Shown one piece after another: positions 24,150 through 24,887 of a stretch of 24,887 bases of DNA. This DNA comes from an uncultured Blautia sp. (lineage in GTDB: Bacteria; Bacillota; Clostridia; Lachnospirales; Lachnospiraceae), in contig CAKRVL010000031.1 of the NCBI GenBank assembly GCA_934408705.1, forward strand, positions 1 through 24,887. Direction: 5' to 3'. The notes below the pieces were generated by a model. The model made no database searches. It saw only the letters and a program-made list of their open reading frames with translations, and was not told the origin of the DNA. A program made the translations under genes and the position numbers. Every line of letters starts with the position of its first letter. The first letter of the stretch is position 1.

Positions 24150-24887
24150 TTATACATACTTTCTGAGGCTGACACCAAGGCGCCCCTTCTTAGTCTGCCT
24201 GGAAATCCCGTCATAAATGAAACGGCCCTTTCCCCTGACGGAAATAATATCCCCCTCCTTAGGCTCATAGCCGTTGGAAGTGACAAGCTTACCATTTACA
24301 AATACAAGACCGCTCTCAATAAAGGAAACCATACTGCTGCGGGAAGTCTGGAACGCCAGCCCGATCAGGGCATCCAGCCTTACAGATGCACAGGTACCGC
24401 TTATCAGCTCAAATTCCGGACCGGGAATCTCCTCTGCCTGCTCTACTCTTGAAACCAGCACTGTAGTATGCTTCACCCGCACAAGATTTTCTATAAAAAA
24501 TTCGGACATCTTGTGAAGACAGAAAAACCAGGCTTCCTTATCCTTCATAAGAATATCGCCTGCCACACTGCGATCAACACCAAGATTAAGGATTGCGCCA
24601 AGATAATCTCTATGACTGAGATCCTCGGAAAAGCGCAATGCTTTAGGCTCTATTTTCAGACAATCAATAGGAAAATCCCAGGAAAACCCAACTGTTCCCG
24701 GATAAAAGGCCGCCATCCGTCTTTCTGCATGTTCGTAGCCTCCGAAAAGCTTCACATTTATTCCCATCTGATGCAGCTTAAGGGTGGAAAGCATATTTTG
24801 TTCATTTAAGTTAAGAAAATCCGTAAAGGTGACAATATCTCTCTGATAAGAGAGATTTGCCAGCTCCCGGATTCTCTTAAGTAAAAA
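24150..24887 (-). CDS. ylmH: YlmH-family S4 RNA-binding protein (5' end outside window)
   Basis: This S4-domain protein of the YlmH family is encoded near division genes in many Firmicutes; work in Bacillus subtilis links YlmH to ribosome-associated quality control. The frame stays open to the window edge, giving 245 residues without a start. An internal ATG at 24794 is not the start, because upstream codons read TFTDFLNLNEQ, matching the family's FLxxxEQ region. The N-terminal half holds the YlmH-specific fold (FGGYEHAERRMAAFYP and LSHRDYLGAILNLGVDRSVAGDI). The C-terminal S4 domain covers VRLDALIGLAFQTSRSSM to about GDIISVRGKGRF. It ends 47 bases before aroB and probably shares its transcript. 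Confidence 0.92.
   Translation of the reverse strand, partial: FLLKRIRELANLSYQRDIVTFTDFLNLNEQNMLSTLKLHQMGINVKLFGGYEHAERRMAAFYPGTVGFSWDFPIDCLKIEPKALRFSEDLSHRDYLGAILNLGVDRSVAGDILMKDKEAWFFCLHKMSEFFIENLVRVKHTTVLVSRVEQAEEIPGPEFELISGTCASVRLDALIGLAFQTSRSSMVSFIESGLVFVNGKLVTSNGYEPKEGDIISVRGKGRFIYDGISRQTKKGRLGVSLRKYV

Overview
The window looks like a chromosomal segment of a low-to-mid GC Gram-positive anaerobe of the Clostridia, most likely a Lachnospiraceae member (Blautia/Ruminococcus-like). The reasons are the gene order (mutL-miaA-methionine gamma-lyase-like; radC-mreBCD-PBP2-minDE-rodA; ylmH-aroB-lspA-rluD), strong AGGAGG-type ribosome binding sites and a PBP2 with a very large clostridial-type insertion. 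No tRNA, rRNA, CRISPR array, phage module or insertion sequence was seen.

Layout. 1-7042 (+): the 3' part of mutL, miaA, a PLP-dependent methionine gamma-lyase-like gene, and two neighbouring FAD flavoproteins, ending at an intrinsic terminator. 7109-16628 (+): a cell-shape and wall-synthesis cluster, radC, a divergent mreB, mreC, mreD, PBP2, minD, minE, rodA and a DacA-type carboxypeptidase, tightly packed with several overlaps. 16758-17369 (+): a monocistronic small P-loop protein with a near-consensus promoter and terminator. 17376-24887 (-): every gene is on the other strand. Read in their own direction they are ylmH (partial), aroB, lspA, an RluD-family pseudouridine synthase, a cytidylate-kinase-like protein, an AI-2E-family membrane protein, dtd and a single-polypeptide tyrosine recombinase.

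How the genes work together. The + strand cluster builds an elongation machine: MreB/C/D scaffold, PBP2 transpeptidase, RodA glycosyltransferase and DD-carboxypeptidase, plus the MinD/MinE oscillator. Two parts are unusual. MreB lacks the acidic catalytic residues of the family, and minC is absent from the place where it normally sits. The minus-strand genes serve housekeeping roles: D-aminoacyl-tRNA clearance, rRNA pseudouridylation, lipoprotein processing, shikimate synthesis and S4-domain RNA binding.

Most interesting region. All genes converge on 17.3-18.6 kb. There a XerS/XerH-sized recombinase lies next to a 34-bp near-perfect inverted repeat (18538-18571) with the architecture of a tyrosine-recombinase core site. 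Strand convergence, a single Xer-like gene and an adjacent dif-like site together suggest the chromosome terminus and a one-recombinase dimer-resolution system. The same bases also encode, on the + strand, a short GNAT-acetyltransferase-like C-terminus followed by an orphan terminator, so a gene remnant or integration scar is a competing explanation.
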